Under the pieces are notes generated by a model. The model saw only the letters and a list, made by a program, of their open reading frames with translations, ran no database searches and was not told the origin of the DNA. Below are positions 9,401 through 19,989 of a stretch of 64,000 nt of DNA, in pieces (within the stretch, counting starts at the first letter, position 1; each line of letters opens with the position of its first letter). Made by a program: the position numbers and the translations under genes. This stretch comes from Takifugu bimaculatus (taxonomy: Eukaryota > Chordata > Actinopteri > Tetraodontiformes > Tetraodontidae): positions 7,699,566-7,763,565 of the forward strand of contig CP034993.1 in the NCBI GenBank assembly GCA_004026145.2, written 5' to 3'.

Positions 9401-11935
9401 AAAGTCTGTAGTAATTCTTCTTCAGTGTATCTGTGTGGATAACCTTGAGTTCACCAGCTTGCCTGTGCCAGCTACATGTTAAGGTCAGAGCAAAGGTGTG
9501 TTAGTGGGTTAGAATTCCAATTTAGTCAAATCAAAGCATGTAGATTCACGACTCTCTCAAGGCCAGCTGAGAAGAGCTTGGAATGCAGCCTGCAGAGTCA
9601 GGTCAGGCTTAATGGAATTTTCCAAAACACCAAAAAGTGTTTTTTTCTTTTCTTTTCTCTCTTTTTTTTTTTTTTTTTTTTGCCAGGGTGCCATCTACTG
9701 GAGATCAGATACCTCTATAGAACACAAAAGATAAACAGCATTATTATTTTAACTCAACCACTACGCAATGTGAGCCATTGCAGTGTTTGTTTTTATTTCT
9801 GTCCCACATGCACCTGAAAAGCCAAAAACACCACTAAAGTTTGCATTATATCACAATGAAAAACTGTCTTTCCAAATGTAGTAACGGCTGCACAGTCAAC
9901 ACAAACACCTTGTCATAGAACAAGTCAAATCAGTGCAAGAAGTAGAACCGAAAGCTGCTGCAGATGGCTTTAAATGTTGGATGCCTTGAAAGATCATATC
10001 CACCACTACCATCATCTGATAACACCCGAAAAGCGACAGCGACCTATAAGAATAAAGATAACAATCCTAGACATCTGCTCATGAGACAGCTAATAGACCT
10101 TTATATAAGAGGTTGTATGTGGATTGAACGGAAAATGCAGTCACCTCTAAGCTTGTGTTTAAGGTGGTCTCAATTCATTCTATCAAAGCAGTGCGACTGG
10201 ATCACAGTGTAAACCAAAGTGCCCTCTGTTGATTCCATCAATAAAGCAGTTTGTTTTGATCATTTCCCCCCCTTCTTCCTCTTCTTTTGGCACAATGTTG
10301 GCTCAAAATTGTTGCGATTATCTTTGGAGAAAAACAGATATTGACATTATCAGAGATGTCACAGGCTGCGTGCTGTCAGCGGTGGCTCGGCTCCCACCCA
10401 GCCCTCTTGCCTGCACGTTGTCATGCTGTGGCCCAGTTTTGCTTTTAAATTCTCCTATGTTATATTGCCCCCACTGCCAGTTCAAAGTAGCTGCATGCCT
10501 CTAACTCCAATAGCTGATACTGGTCTCGAGGGCTGGTTAAACAGGAAATACACGCACCTTGCTGCAGGCCACAGATCAACAACCTCACACAAAGTAGCAA
10601 CGATGTACTCTGCATACAATATTCACAGCTTCAGCCATCTGCCTGAGCTACAGAGGGCAAGCCAATCCTAAACTATGACCATGCATATGCTCTTTTATAC
10701 GAAAACTTGCATTAGATCTCATTATATCAGAATAATTCTGCATCCAATGTTCAAAGTTTTTATAACGTATTGGTGCAGTTTCACATCAGCCGTTTCCTCA
10801 AGCCGAAGCAGGAGATGGACTTGAGTCCAAAATGAGAATACGAAAGGCATCTCACTGAACTGCCGATTTGCTGAAAAAACAATAACTTCTGGTTGCTAAA
10901 ATTGACAAAATACAAGCAAATATAAACCAATCAATCAAACACCAAGCAAAACACAAGGATGATACCCTAATTTGCGAAAGAAAAGCCATTTAGTATTCAA
11001 TTACAACTCCAAAATCCTGTAAGCTTTTAGCATCCCATCCACCTTCACTCTTATTTAAACGTGGAACCAGCATTGCCTCCTGCTTAAAATTGTCCACTGT
11101 TTATGTTTGCTAGCATCAAATCGACTCATATAACCACCGGGGCTCATTAATATGCATGCATGCTAATTTAAAATAAAGAACTAAATAGATTTGTGATTAC
11201 AGTTGTTTTTGCTAATGCGGCCCCGTTAACACACCCCTCACTGATACCAACAGAAGGCCTGGAAATGCCAGGTGAAGTGCATCAAAGGCGCCTCCTGACC
11301 TTAACACGGTTACGTGATCGCAATCATGGTGTGCTGCTCTTTCAAATTTGCTTTTTTTTCTCTTTGCATGACTGAGGCTGCAAGCATGTCTTGAACTGCC
11401 TGTAGATCTAAAAACAAACAAACCCAAAGTACAGTGAAATGAGCACCAATTGAGGGATGGTAAGAAAAGGTCCTACCAAGATGACTGATATCAGATTTGG
11501 TTTTGTGATTCCACTCTGGTTTCTGCTCTGGTTTTCAGAGGCAGCAATCACCAAGAAGGTCTCTCAAAGGGCTCATCCCTACCTGACAGTTAAATACCTA
11601 TTTCAGGTTTTTCAGATCGTCCTAATTTATTCAGATCTGAATTTGCTTATCAGATGTCTTTTTTTTTTAACTGTATTGCCTTATCATACACTTTGCATAT
11701 TCCCTTCTTTCAGTGTTACCACTGCAAATAATACAGCTATATTGTTCTCAATTCTGATTAAATCTCTTTAGCATGCTTTATGGAAATCTACGGATGATTA
11801 ATGCTCACTGCAGGAGACTTTTTCTCTCCGTGTCATTATGGATACGTCAACATTTATAGTGTTAACTTCCTCAAATTCAACTGTGCTCCACACTTATTTA
11901 TGTAACAGTTATATAGATATAGAAGAAAAAAACAA
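6451..11935. other. bcl6-lpp intergenic region, proximal part
   Basis: I see no gene here. The region is AT-rich, with low-complexity runs (T at 8752-8766, C at 8802-8825, T near 9663-9681) and many short chance frames. A POU/homeobox-like word cluster lies at 11145-11170. It may contain bcl6 or lpp enhancers, but sequence alone cannot show this. Confidence 0.5.
8802..8825. repeat. Poly-C tract
   Basis: An uninterrupted run of 24 C, followed by GCCCC. It is a simple repeat, prone to length errors. Confidence 0.95.
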
Positions 11936-11940
11936 CTCAC

Positions 11941-11983
11941 CTTTTTTCTGCTGGAAGGAGTGAGGCATCATGGGATCTGTAGT
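11941..11983 (-). promoter_or_regulatory. ZNF143-type site next to a minus-strand splice donor
   Basis: Read on the minus strand, 11983-11965 matches ACTACAnnTCCCAnnATGC, the long ZNF143/SBS promoter motif. About 25 bases downstream is a strong donor, AAAAAAG|GTGAGTTG (exon end 11941). ZNF143 sites usually lie close to transcription starts, so this may mark an alternative upstream bcl6 promoter/first exon or an antisense non-coding RNA. There is no transcript evidence. Confidence 0.4.
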
Positions 11984-11989
11984 GGGAAT

Positions 11990-14900
11990 CGGGAGCAAGC
12001 GTAGAACCTTTTAATTCAAAGCTGTGAACCCAGTTCAAGAAGCGAGGGGGGCCTTTTCTGTTCCAAAAGTCTTTTTCAGCAGTGCGTCTCACTCAGATGA
12101 CTCAACTTTTCTATCTAAGATCCAGAGCCCAGGAAATAAAACAACGTCTGCTGCTAGAGGTTTATTTGTCTGGCGTGTAGCTGGATGATCCAGGATGTAG
12201 AGTCTGACTGGTGCCCAAGTCTGCAGGGTGAGTGGCAGCTAAAGCTGCAGGGATGAAGCCGTCTTCAGTGCAAAAAAGGCTGCCCAGTCAGTGAGTCGCA
12301 GAAGCAAAGCAGCTCTGGTGAAGCCTTGTGTCTGTCATTGTTCAGCAGGATGGGAATACTTCTGGAAAGGCGGGCATGGCAGAGAAGTGAGTCAAGTCGA
12401 CTGAGCACGCTTCATGTTAGCGAAACAGTCCACAGGGCATCTCAGGCTCTCTGAGCTGATAGGCCGCCTGCACTCTACCGTTCATTGATTGTAGCTCTCG
12501 GTTGCTCCGCTCTTCCACGAATGCTAAAACTGCTGGGCAGGCTCAGTTTTGACAAAAAAAGAGGAGAGATTAAACAGCCTGTAAAATAATCCCCGTTTTT
12601 CTATCTATAATTCAGTTGAACGGAGAGTCCAAAATCCCAGGAAGCCTCAGGAGCACAAACCACAGACTAGCAGCGCCTTTAATGTGGAGGAACTCGCGTA
12701 GCTCAGGCCATCTGCCGGATCGGACTTTTTCATGCACTGTGACAACACATTGTTTTATAAACAGTGCTTTTATACAACAAACATTTCAGTGTCCTAAAAC
12801 ATTAATCTACCTAAGATTATCTCAATCCGTGGAACTAGATATTGCTCTTTATAACTTGTAGTGGAGGGGGTGCTATTACATCACGCCAGCTGTCATTTCA
12901 AACTGGCACAGCCAATAGGAAGGTCATCCATGTGACTGCTGGAGAGAAAATTAGGAAGACGTAAAAAAAACCTGAAAACCGCAAAGCCTTGTTTGGACTC
13001 CCACGCTAATATCGGTTAATGTTAATCCAAATGACGACATTTGTATCATTTGTTGCAATGGGAGTACCGCCTAAAACACCAGATTCCTAGCTGTGGAGGT
13101 AAGAGTCACCTTGTCAGCAAGCATGAGTGTCTAAATGCTTTTTGACACCTGATGCTGAAGTGAGACTAAATAGATACACATGCTGTCTGTGCAGATAATC
13201 TCACCTCAGTGCCTAGGAAGTCCCAAAGCTCTTGCACTACATGTTGCACAGCGTTAATGTGTCAGCGTGAGACGCTGTGCCACTCGAGAGTGCTGCCATT
13301 ATTGACCTGAAATTAAAAAGAACACCAGCCTGTACGTTAATATAGGCTGGTATGCCGTATATATGTGGGGGTTTTGACAGATCTGCTCAGTATGTTCATC
13401 ACAAGCATGGGATAATCCATCGGACGGGTGGACTAATATTAAGGCGATCCCGCTTATGCCAAATTAGTCCAACACATTTCCATCATATTTGAAAATAAAG
13501 CAGCCCCAACAATCTGAGCTCTTGGGATAGTGACGACAAATGAACGGTGAGCCGTCAGATCCCCTGATCCTGGGATAAACTTCTCATGGAGAAGCTTAAA
13601 CCTCTGAGCTCACACACAAATTAAAGCCAACAACAGGTCACATTGCCTCAGGGGGACACTTTGATTGCAATTGTGTTCCTTTGCAGCAAGAGCAAGTGGA
13701 AGAACTCAACCTCCTCTCCTTAAAAAAACTCAAGCGCCACCAAAGACCAATAGATGGAACCCCCTGCCCCCGCGTCCACCCCACCGCTCGCTGGGTTTGC
13801 GAGGATCATAAGAGGATGGCTTGTGTGGAGCAGTGTGAGTGACCTTAATCATCAGAGGGATATTTGGGTTTTATTTGGAAACGATGTCGTGCTCGCGGTC
13901 ATCACAGTGTTTGACTGGCAGGCATAAAAAATGAGAGGGGTGCAAGGTCGTTTTACAAAGTGTAATCCATATCATCCCGTTACAGAAGCTGCGCAGCCGC
14001 CGGCCCCGGGCCAAACATTCCGATGTTGATAATGATGTCGGATTATGCTGTCATCTGATGTAATTTTGTCCTGCATCAAATTAACAAAAGCGGGATCAAG
14101 CAGATTCTTTAAAAGGCACTATTTTTCCGTTGCAACCTTGAAGATACAAACTTGATTTGAAGTCATTTTCGCTCCCCCCTCCCTTTAGTGTTGAGACAGA
14201 ACTTTTTGTATTTGCTATTTTGCTTTTTTCCCCCTGAGGAGATACAAGGTCAACAAATCACAGCATCCCAATCATACCAGCAGGGTTTTAGACTACCTGC
14301 ACAAGAAGGAAACACCGACTCTTGATCTTTCTAACTTGTTTTTTATGAAATGCAACCATTCATCAATAATAAAACAACTGCTTTGTTAATTTTACTGGAA
14401 AGTCCATCAGTGTGAATAGCTTTGTCTTTTCTTAAAACTTCTGGAGCTGAAATTAGTCCCAATAACTCTGAGCTCTTTCAGGTGCATGTACGATAACCTT
14501 TGGGAAGCAATAAGCTGCTGGCAGTCAGCTGGTAGGTGAAAGGTTTGTTTTTTCCTTTTTCGCTTACGTGCTATCATGTGAATCTGTAAACCGGCTCAAT
14601 AGCTTTTGTTGTGCCAACATGAACCTCACTGGTGTCTATGGCAGCTGCCATCAGGACTAAGAAAGGTCACAAGTGTCCAATCTAGTATTTAGCATTAGCT
14701 GATATTAATAGAGGGAGAAAATACAAAATTGAGAGAAAACACCGGTTCTCTGTCCGGGGAGAGATGTAGGACAAGAATAACGGGAAAGGAAAATATTGGT
14801 AGGCCCCAGTTTTTAACGATTCCTATACATTAACGAAGGGGGAGGAGTACTTAGGTGGACTGGTTTAGTTAAACAATGCGCTCTGTCAAATACAGGAATA

Positions 14901-15050
14901 TGTAAGCATTAATAACAGAGTAGACACACTGGCTTGAATATGTTCGATATCTCCCCAGATATGCTTGGGGTCACCAGGGAGCTTCTAAATCTAAAATACT
15001 CCAAAACAATAAAGGCAGCTTGCAAAAGATAGTTAGTGCTGTTGACAAAC
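11990..15050. other. bcl6-lpp intergenic region, middle part
   Basis: I see no gene, recognisable transposon or long repeat. Base composition is more balanced than in the flanks (for example 12150-12500 and 13650-14010), which would fit regulatory sequence, but I have no direct support. Confidence 0.4.
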
Positions 15051-15054
15051 AAGT

Positions 15055-15374
15055 GTGGATGGATGGATGGATGGATGGATGGATGGATGGGTGGATGGAT
15101 GGATGGATGGATGGATGGATGGATGGATGGATGGATGGATGGATGGATGGATGGATGACGATAGATGGATGGATGGATGGATGGATGGATGAGTACTGTT
15201 GGATGATGGATGGAGGGAGGGAGGGGGGGAGGGAAGGAAGGAAGGATGGATGGATGGGTGGATGGATGGACGAATCAGTAGATGATGGATGGAAGATGGA
15301 TGATGGATGGGTGAATTGGTGGATGATGGATGGAAGATTGATGATGGATGGATGGATGATGGATGGATGGATGA
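15055..15374. repeat. Tetranucleotide (GGAT)n microsatellite with degenerate second half
   Basis: A nearly perfect GGAT run (15057-15155) continues after a short interruption to about 15190, then into GGA-rich and interrupted GATGGATGG variants. It creates long repetitive open frames on both strands (Asp-Gly-Trp-Met and Ile-His-Pro-Ser repeats) that are not genes. Confidence 0.97.
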
Positions 15375-16249
15375 AAATAAGAAAGAAAGAAAATAAGGTG
15401 TGTGCACTTTGTTGTCATTTCTTTTTTGGACAGGAGCATTAAGGAACCAAGACTTCCTAGGACCTAAGCAGTTCAAAGCTCAAATGCTAACACATTCCAG
15501 AAATTGCACTTATTTTGTATGGAAAAGAGAAAAATAAATGTCACAGCTCTGAAGAAAATACACTACATGTCGTTATAGAGTGCTTTTGTCATCATTTAAC
15601 TACTAAGTTGAATTTATTAGCTCAGTAAACAACCACCAGGATCACTAAAGATTGACATTTCTGCCAGCTAATGCTAATGCTAACCTTAATGGATCAAATA
15701 GATTGAACGCCAAGCACAACATGAACAACAGTCCAAACTCATCCCTGTGATTCCTCCAATTGGATTTGCTGGAAGCCTGATCTATTAAGTCGCTTTGTTG
15801 GTTGCTTAGGGAGATAGAATTACCGCTTTACAAACACCAGCCTGTGACACCATCATCAACTAAGGACCGTGAAGAGCATCTGTTTCCTTTGTGAACGGCC
15901 ATTTTTTGTCACATGGTAACTGTAGCTTTAAAAAGGCCCTCTTAAACATGTTAAATGCTAATTAAAAGTGACTGCAAAGGCTATGAAATGGATGTTTCTC
16001 TTGTAGCATAAATATGTTGTGCACGAACACCTCTGGTGGCCTTTTCATCTAACAATATATAAAGGCATCTTTGTGCTTTTTAGTAATTTCATCATATCCA
16101 GATTGATAATGTTGATAATTTCAACAGAGCGTTCCTGTCATTAGAGAGGAACAGACCACTGAATATTCATTCCATAGAAGAAAGTTGATCATGCTCATCG
16201 AAACAGAAACTCCAGTTAAATCAACCTCAGGACAGACAGACACAAACAC

Positions 16250-16306
16250 TCTCTCTCTCTCTCACACATGCACGCACACGCATACACACACACACACACA
16301 CACATG

Positions 16307-16333
<27 letters not shown>
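16250..16333. repeat. (CT)n/(CA)n microsatellite
   Basis: A short CT run (16250-16262) is followed by an interrupted CA repeat to 16333. Confidence 0.95.
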
Positions 16334-16337
<4 letters not shown>

Positions 16338-17435
16338 TCAGGATACAGTAACTCCATTCTCTGCTTTAAATATGCTTCAAAGGTGCAGCAGCACGAAGCT
16401 CTCAAGCATGCATCATTTATGCTAAAACCTTTAGCTGTAGGCAGGGATTGTCTCCGTCTACCATTTTAATACATATTTACATGCTAAAACATAAGAATTA
16501 GAATTCATTAGTGTAATCTGAGGTCTGGATCTAGATTGGGAGTTGTTTGATTAGTAGCTTTGGGACATTGTTGTTGTAGTGAGTCTGCCTGTCTCCCACT
16601 TTTGTTTTTCATTATTTGGCATGACTCTCTGTAATATGGTTGTGCTTGAAGACTAATCTTTGCTATCTCTGCTTTAATTAACAGAGCGTACAGAGATCCC
16701 AGACACATTTGTTGTTTTTGTTTTTCTGCCGAGTTCTCTTCTTTTTCTTCCGCTCCTTCTTCTTCTTTTTTTAAGTAAAGCACCAGGACTCACCTATTGT
16801 GACAATAATTAGTGTAGGAAACCAAATGAAACCACAAATGAACAAAACCCTCTTGCAGCACGTCTGGTTTCACCCGCATGACGTCAACAGCATTTCGGAT
16901 TCTGGGCCCTATTTTTGGTGAACGGCTACTTTTTGCTGCTTTCATCCAGTGCAAACATGCACTAAATGTTCAGTAACAATGCAACTGCTTTATTTTTATG
17001 CGATGCTTGAGGTTTTAGAGGAAGTGGTGAAAAAGACTGTAACAACCAACAAATAAGACAGGATATCCGATGCTGGAGGTGAAATGCTGAAAGGTGACAA
17101 AAGCGCTGTTTTCTTTCTCAGCACCGACCCGCTGGATCTCAAAATGGTGTCACATGACAAATTTAAATGTAATTTATCACCAATTTCTGCCAACTATTGT
17201 GGTGGACCCTGAGAGCTCTGTGAGCATCAAACTGAGAGCCATCATATCAATGACATGCCTCGCTGTGCTCCATGATTCCCTGAACATCAAAGAGTCCTTG
17301 ATTTCCTCTAACCCAGCATGTTAATTGGTGCTTGATTGATAACTTGAGTTCACAGGCGACAGCGTGTGTCATCTAAACTGTTCCAGGGTGTCTTTTTGAA
17401 ATCAGTGGAGGAAGAATCACTGGCGGGGGCCATTA

Positions 17436-17439
<4 letters not shown>

Positions 17440-17471
<32 letters not shown>
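17440..17471. repeat. (CA)n microsatellite
   Basis: About 16 uninterrupted AC units. Confidence 0.95.
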
Positions 17472-17475
<4 letters not shown>

Positions 17476-19887
17476 CCCAGGATACACACTCGCAAATAAG
17501 CTGTCACACATTACAAATGAGATTACCTTTTTTCAGCATCCCCTGAAACTAAAAGGAGCAGAGGTAAGATGCTAAAATTGCACCATTTTTTTTTTTCTGT
17601 TTTTAATCAGCACGCCCGATCTGCAAGTGCTGTTTGTGCTTCCTTCATGCGCAGTAAAAAAAAAAGAAAAAAAGAAAAAAGCATATTAACAGCTTGAAGC
17701 AGAATGCAATCAGCTGCGGTGAAATACGATTCATCAGTTAAAAGATATAATGCTCAGAGTGAATTTGGTTACCAAAATAATTGCATGTAAATATTTTGAT
17801 AAATGGGGTTCAAAGAAACAAATGACTAATTATATAATCTCTTCATTCATATTCATTCATAAACTATAGAAAACCCCCACAACTGTGATGTTGCTGAACG
17901 TTATCGCGGTTATTATTGTTTTTGAAGGCAACAGTGAAGACATGACGTGGTGCCTAAATGGCAAATTTCTTCCACGGCAAAGGTCACAGGGGTCAGGTAG
18001 AGCCAGCGTGAACTCAACACATCTGTCGGCCTCTGCGGAGAGCGCAGCCACTTTGGCTTCCAAAAATATCCAAAAGTATGCCCAGAAAAACCAGTAAAAA
18101 GCAGTGGATTTTGAGATTTTTAAAAAAGATACACTCATAATAACGTGTGTACATGTCCCACTGACAACTACTTGTTATTTCCTGAGTCAAAACCGAAAAA
18201 ATTAAAACATGATCCGATGTTATCATGAGAGTTTTATGACTGCGATTCAGTCATGGTGTGAATTCCGTGTTACGGGGGTTTTCAATGTCTGACTGTTTAT
18301 TTTCCTATTAGACAAGCTGAGCAGGTGGGCTTTACTCAAAACGCACTGCTGCTGAGTAAAAACAAGGACGCGGTCCTTTTGGTGCATAATTTATAGCTGC
18401 ACAATTAGGAATGGACTCAGGAGATAACAGCATTTATCTCAGAATAGCAATCAAATAAAAGGAAACCTCTTCAGTGATACTGAAAATGAACAAAAGCAAT
18501 GAACGAAACCCCAAACTAGAGTTTAACCTTTAACACGGAACACTTGGAAATGCTTTATTATTCACTACTCATGGAAAATTCAAACTGCATTTTGTTAGCG
18601 GCGTGACAGTGCAGGAGGGCAGCGCGGCATGTCAAACAGCAGGTAAATTCTAATCTGCTACAATGACAGGCTGACGAATTTCACACCTCATTGCATGGGT
18701 GCTCTGCGTCAGAAATGAAACTCTTGCTGGGTTTTGGATTGGGCAGGGAGGAAGTGTCTTCTTTGAGAGGTCTCTTCTCTTGGACATTGCAAATAGCAAC
18801 AAGTGGGGACACAAAATCTCTCCCAAAGATCCTTGTTTGTTATGATGGCACTGGAACCCCCATTCATCCACCCATAAATTAATGGAATCATTTGTCCACC
18901 TCTACAATTCTTCAGCCCTTCTTTGCAGCTCTTACTAATCATTTGATGCAGTAGCGTTAAAAAAAAGAAAAGATTTTTGCACTTGGAAGTGCCAGGAAGA
19001 GGATTATAGACTGTGTCTTGTTACTGTCAAGGCAGGCTAATTGTTTCTGAGTCTGCAGTTTTGGGCTGGGTTCCAGTGAATGTTTGGGCTTTTGAAGAAC
19101 ATTGTTCTGCATCGCAAAGTCGCTTTCTTATACATGATTTTGCTTCATCCTGGTGAACCGAATACAAACAAGGAGAAAAATCTCCTAACACACCACCCTG
19201 ATCCAGTTGTCCAGACAGTTCTGATAGTAGCCATCCTGGCCCACTCCTGGTCCCTTCTTACTTTTGACTGGTTGATTTTATTAAAGCCAATAATGTTCAT
19301 CTTTACACCAATCGGTGCCTCTTAAGACCTCACCATGAGTATTCAATACAGGCTAACCATTAAAAAACTAATAATAACAAACCAGCAAAAAGGAAGATGG
19401 AAGATAAATAGTGTTTCCCAATCATTAATGGCTCCAGATTAAGAATTTTAGATGCATAAGGTGCCCTCTAGAGCCTCCTTTAGCTCAGCCTGTAGACGCT
19501 GTCAGGAATGATCCTCCACCCACCATAAAACTGGATTATTTATTCTTGCACTATGATTACCCTCGTCCTTTTATGAGCATTCCACATAACGGCCACCTTT
19601 TATATAATATCAACTCCTGTTGCATGCAAGCGTGTCGACCTCACCGTTTAGTTCTGAGCATCCAGGCAGTAACTTGGGCCGACAGATTTATATGGTTTAA
19701 AAAGTTGGTAGGGGGGGATAAGTGGGCTCGGCATTCCTAAAACGATGCAATTATGCGTTTTGCAGCCTACAGGAGTGAGCTGGAGGTGTTCTCCAGGCGG
19801 GGATGGTTCTCCTCGGTGACACCGCTGGCCTGCTGCCTTACATGGGCAAACATCTGAACTGACTGAGGCGGCTGGAATTTCGCGGCG

Positions 19888-19895
19888 TGACGTCA
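19888..19895. promoter_or_regulatory. Consensus cAMP-response element
   Basis: Perfect palindromic TGACGTCA, about 100 bp upstream of the proposed exon 1 donor. CREB/ATF-family binding is inferred. Confidence 0.6.
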
Positions 19896-19973
19896 CAGCC
19901 CACAACTTCTCCCCGAATTTGGATCAAGAAGTTTCACTTTTTTTTTTTCGCCGGCATTTGAACTTCTGGGATA

Positions 19974-19984
19974 TTTCCTAGAAA
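19974..19984. promoter_or_regulatory. BCL6/STAT-type palindrome TTTCCTAGAAA in lpp exon 1
   Basis: The same 11-bp palindrome occurs in bcl6 exon 1 (6274-6284). Here it ends five bases before the lpp exon 1 donor. It may let BCL6 or STAT proteins act on lpp. This is inference. Confidence 0.55.
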
Positions 19985-19989
19985 GCGAG

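Larger units (their letters stand above)
15480..19849. other. bcl6-lpp intergenic region, lpp-proximal part
   Basis: Gene-free apart from simple repeats at 16250-16333 and 17440-17471. Short frames are chance. The last part leads into the lpp promoter. Confidence 0.5.
19850..19989 (+). other. lpp: Probable lpp promoter and non-coding exon 1
   Basis: A CpG-rich block begins here and continues to about 20.5 kb. It contains a perfect cAMP-response element TGACGTCA (19888-19895) and ends in a strong plus-strand donor, AAGCGAG|GTAAGC (19989/19990). The next supported lpp exon begins at 42107, so this would be the untranslated first exon, as in other vertebrates with long 5' introns. The transcription start within the block is not visible. 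Confidence 0.55.

Noticed and set aside
15020..15476. Open frames of 140 and 147 codons on both strands
   Set aside because: Translation of the GGAT microsatellite; pure repeat composition.
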